Assembly: GCA_002422665.1 (NCBI GenBank) | Contig: DITA01000084.1 | Location: forward strand, 1 to 6,259 | Length of the DNA: 6,259 bases | Direction of reading: 5' to 3' | From: Cloacibacterium caeni_C | Lineage (GTDB): Bacteria > Bacteroidota > Bacteroidia > Flavobacteriales > Weeksellaceae | In this document: positions 6,161-6,259 of the stretch, in pieces | Position numbering within the stretch: position 1 is the first letter of the stretch | How the letters are laid out: the number at the start of each line of letters is the position of its first letter | Made by a program: the position numbers and the translations under genes | The notes under the pieces: model-generated | Told to the model about the DNA's origin: nothing | Database searches by the model: none | The model's input: the letters and a program-made list of their open reading frames with translations, nothing else

Positions 6161-6193
6161 AAAAAAGCAACTCAATTTTGAGTTGCTTTTTTT
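6161..6193. terminator. Bidirectional rho-independent terminator after rpsO
   Basis: GCAACTC (6167-6173) and GAGTTGC (6180-6186) form a perfect stem around AATTTT. Flanks are seven A (6160-6166) and seven T (6187-6193). The symmetric A and T runs let it work on both strands, which fits a convergent gene ending at 6210. Confidence 0.92.
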
Positions 6194-6209
6194 GTTAATT
6201 AGAGTGAAT

Positions 6210-6259
6210 TTACGCTCTACCTCTAGTAAATAAATGGATCAGTAACAAAAGTTGGGGAA
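6210..6259 (-). CDS. Possible 3' end of a convergent gene (partial)
   Basis: One minus-strand frame is open from the window edge to a TAA at 6212-6210 and encodes PQLLLLIHLFTRGRA before the stop. Both other minus frames contain stops. The stop lies 17 bp beyond a terminator that is symmetric enough to serve this strand. Fifteen residues are too few to name a family; the Leu-rich run could be a membrane segment or chance. Confidence 0.4.
   Translation of the reverse strand, partial: PQLLLLIHLFTRGRA

Noticed and set aside
6207..6215. Third copy of AATTTACGC
   Set aside because: It overlaps the stop of the probable convergent gene, is not near a start codon, and is short enough to occur by chance.

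Overview
The window looks like ordinary chromosome from a low-GC member of the Flavobacteriia, probably the Weeksellaceae (Chryseobacterium/Cloacibacterium-like; this placement is inference). The grounds are the S15 sequence, paired 'FYAQ' signal-peptide ends typical of the group, A-rich translation starts without Shine-Dalgarno sequences, and several TAnnTTTG -7 boxes of the Bacteroidetes sigma factor. There are no transposases, integrases, CRISPR repeats or phage genes, and base composition is fairly even.

Left part (1-2400, minus strand): a secreted YceI-family protein is followed 34 bp later by an outer-membrane beta-barrel porin, forming a probable two-gene envelope operon. Upstream is an AT-rich 268-bp intergenic region holding a 39-nt imperfect inverted repeat. 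Beyond that lies a stand-alone tRNA-Leu(CAA), with its own TATATTTG box upstream and a strong hairpin terminator one base after its 3' end.

Middle (2397-5105): a PhnP-like metallo-beta-lactamase-fold hydrolase on the minus strand diverges, across 47 bp, from a plus-strand pair. The first gene of the pair is a 477-aa Bacteroidetes conserved protein of unknown function. The second is a GAF-domain protein of the free methionine-(R)-sulfoxide reductase type that lacks one of the three usual cysteines.

Right part (5106-6259): an uncharacterised lipoprotein (minus) converges on the GAF gene and diverges from rpsO (ribosomal protein S15, plus). rpsO ends in a symmetric hairpin terminator. On the far side the last 50 bases carry an open minus-strand frame that looks like the 3' end of a convergent gene.

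I see no convincing new multi-gene system. The points most worth following are the YceI-porin pair with its palindrome, the uncharacterised 477-aa protein and its GAF partner, and the departures from the usual cysteine pattern in two enzymes.
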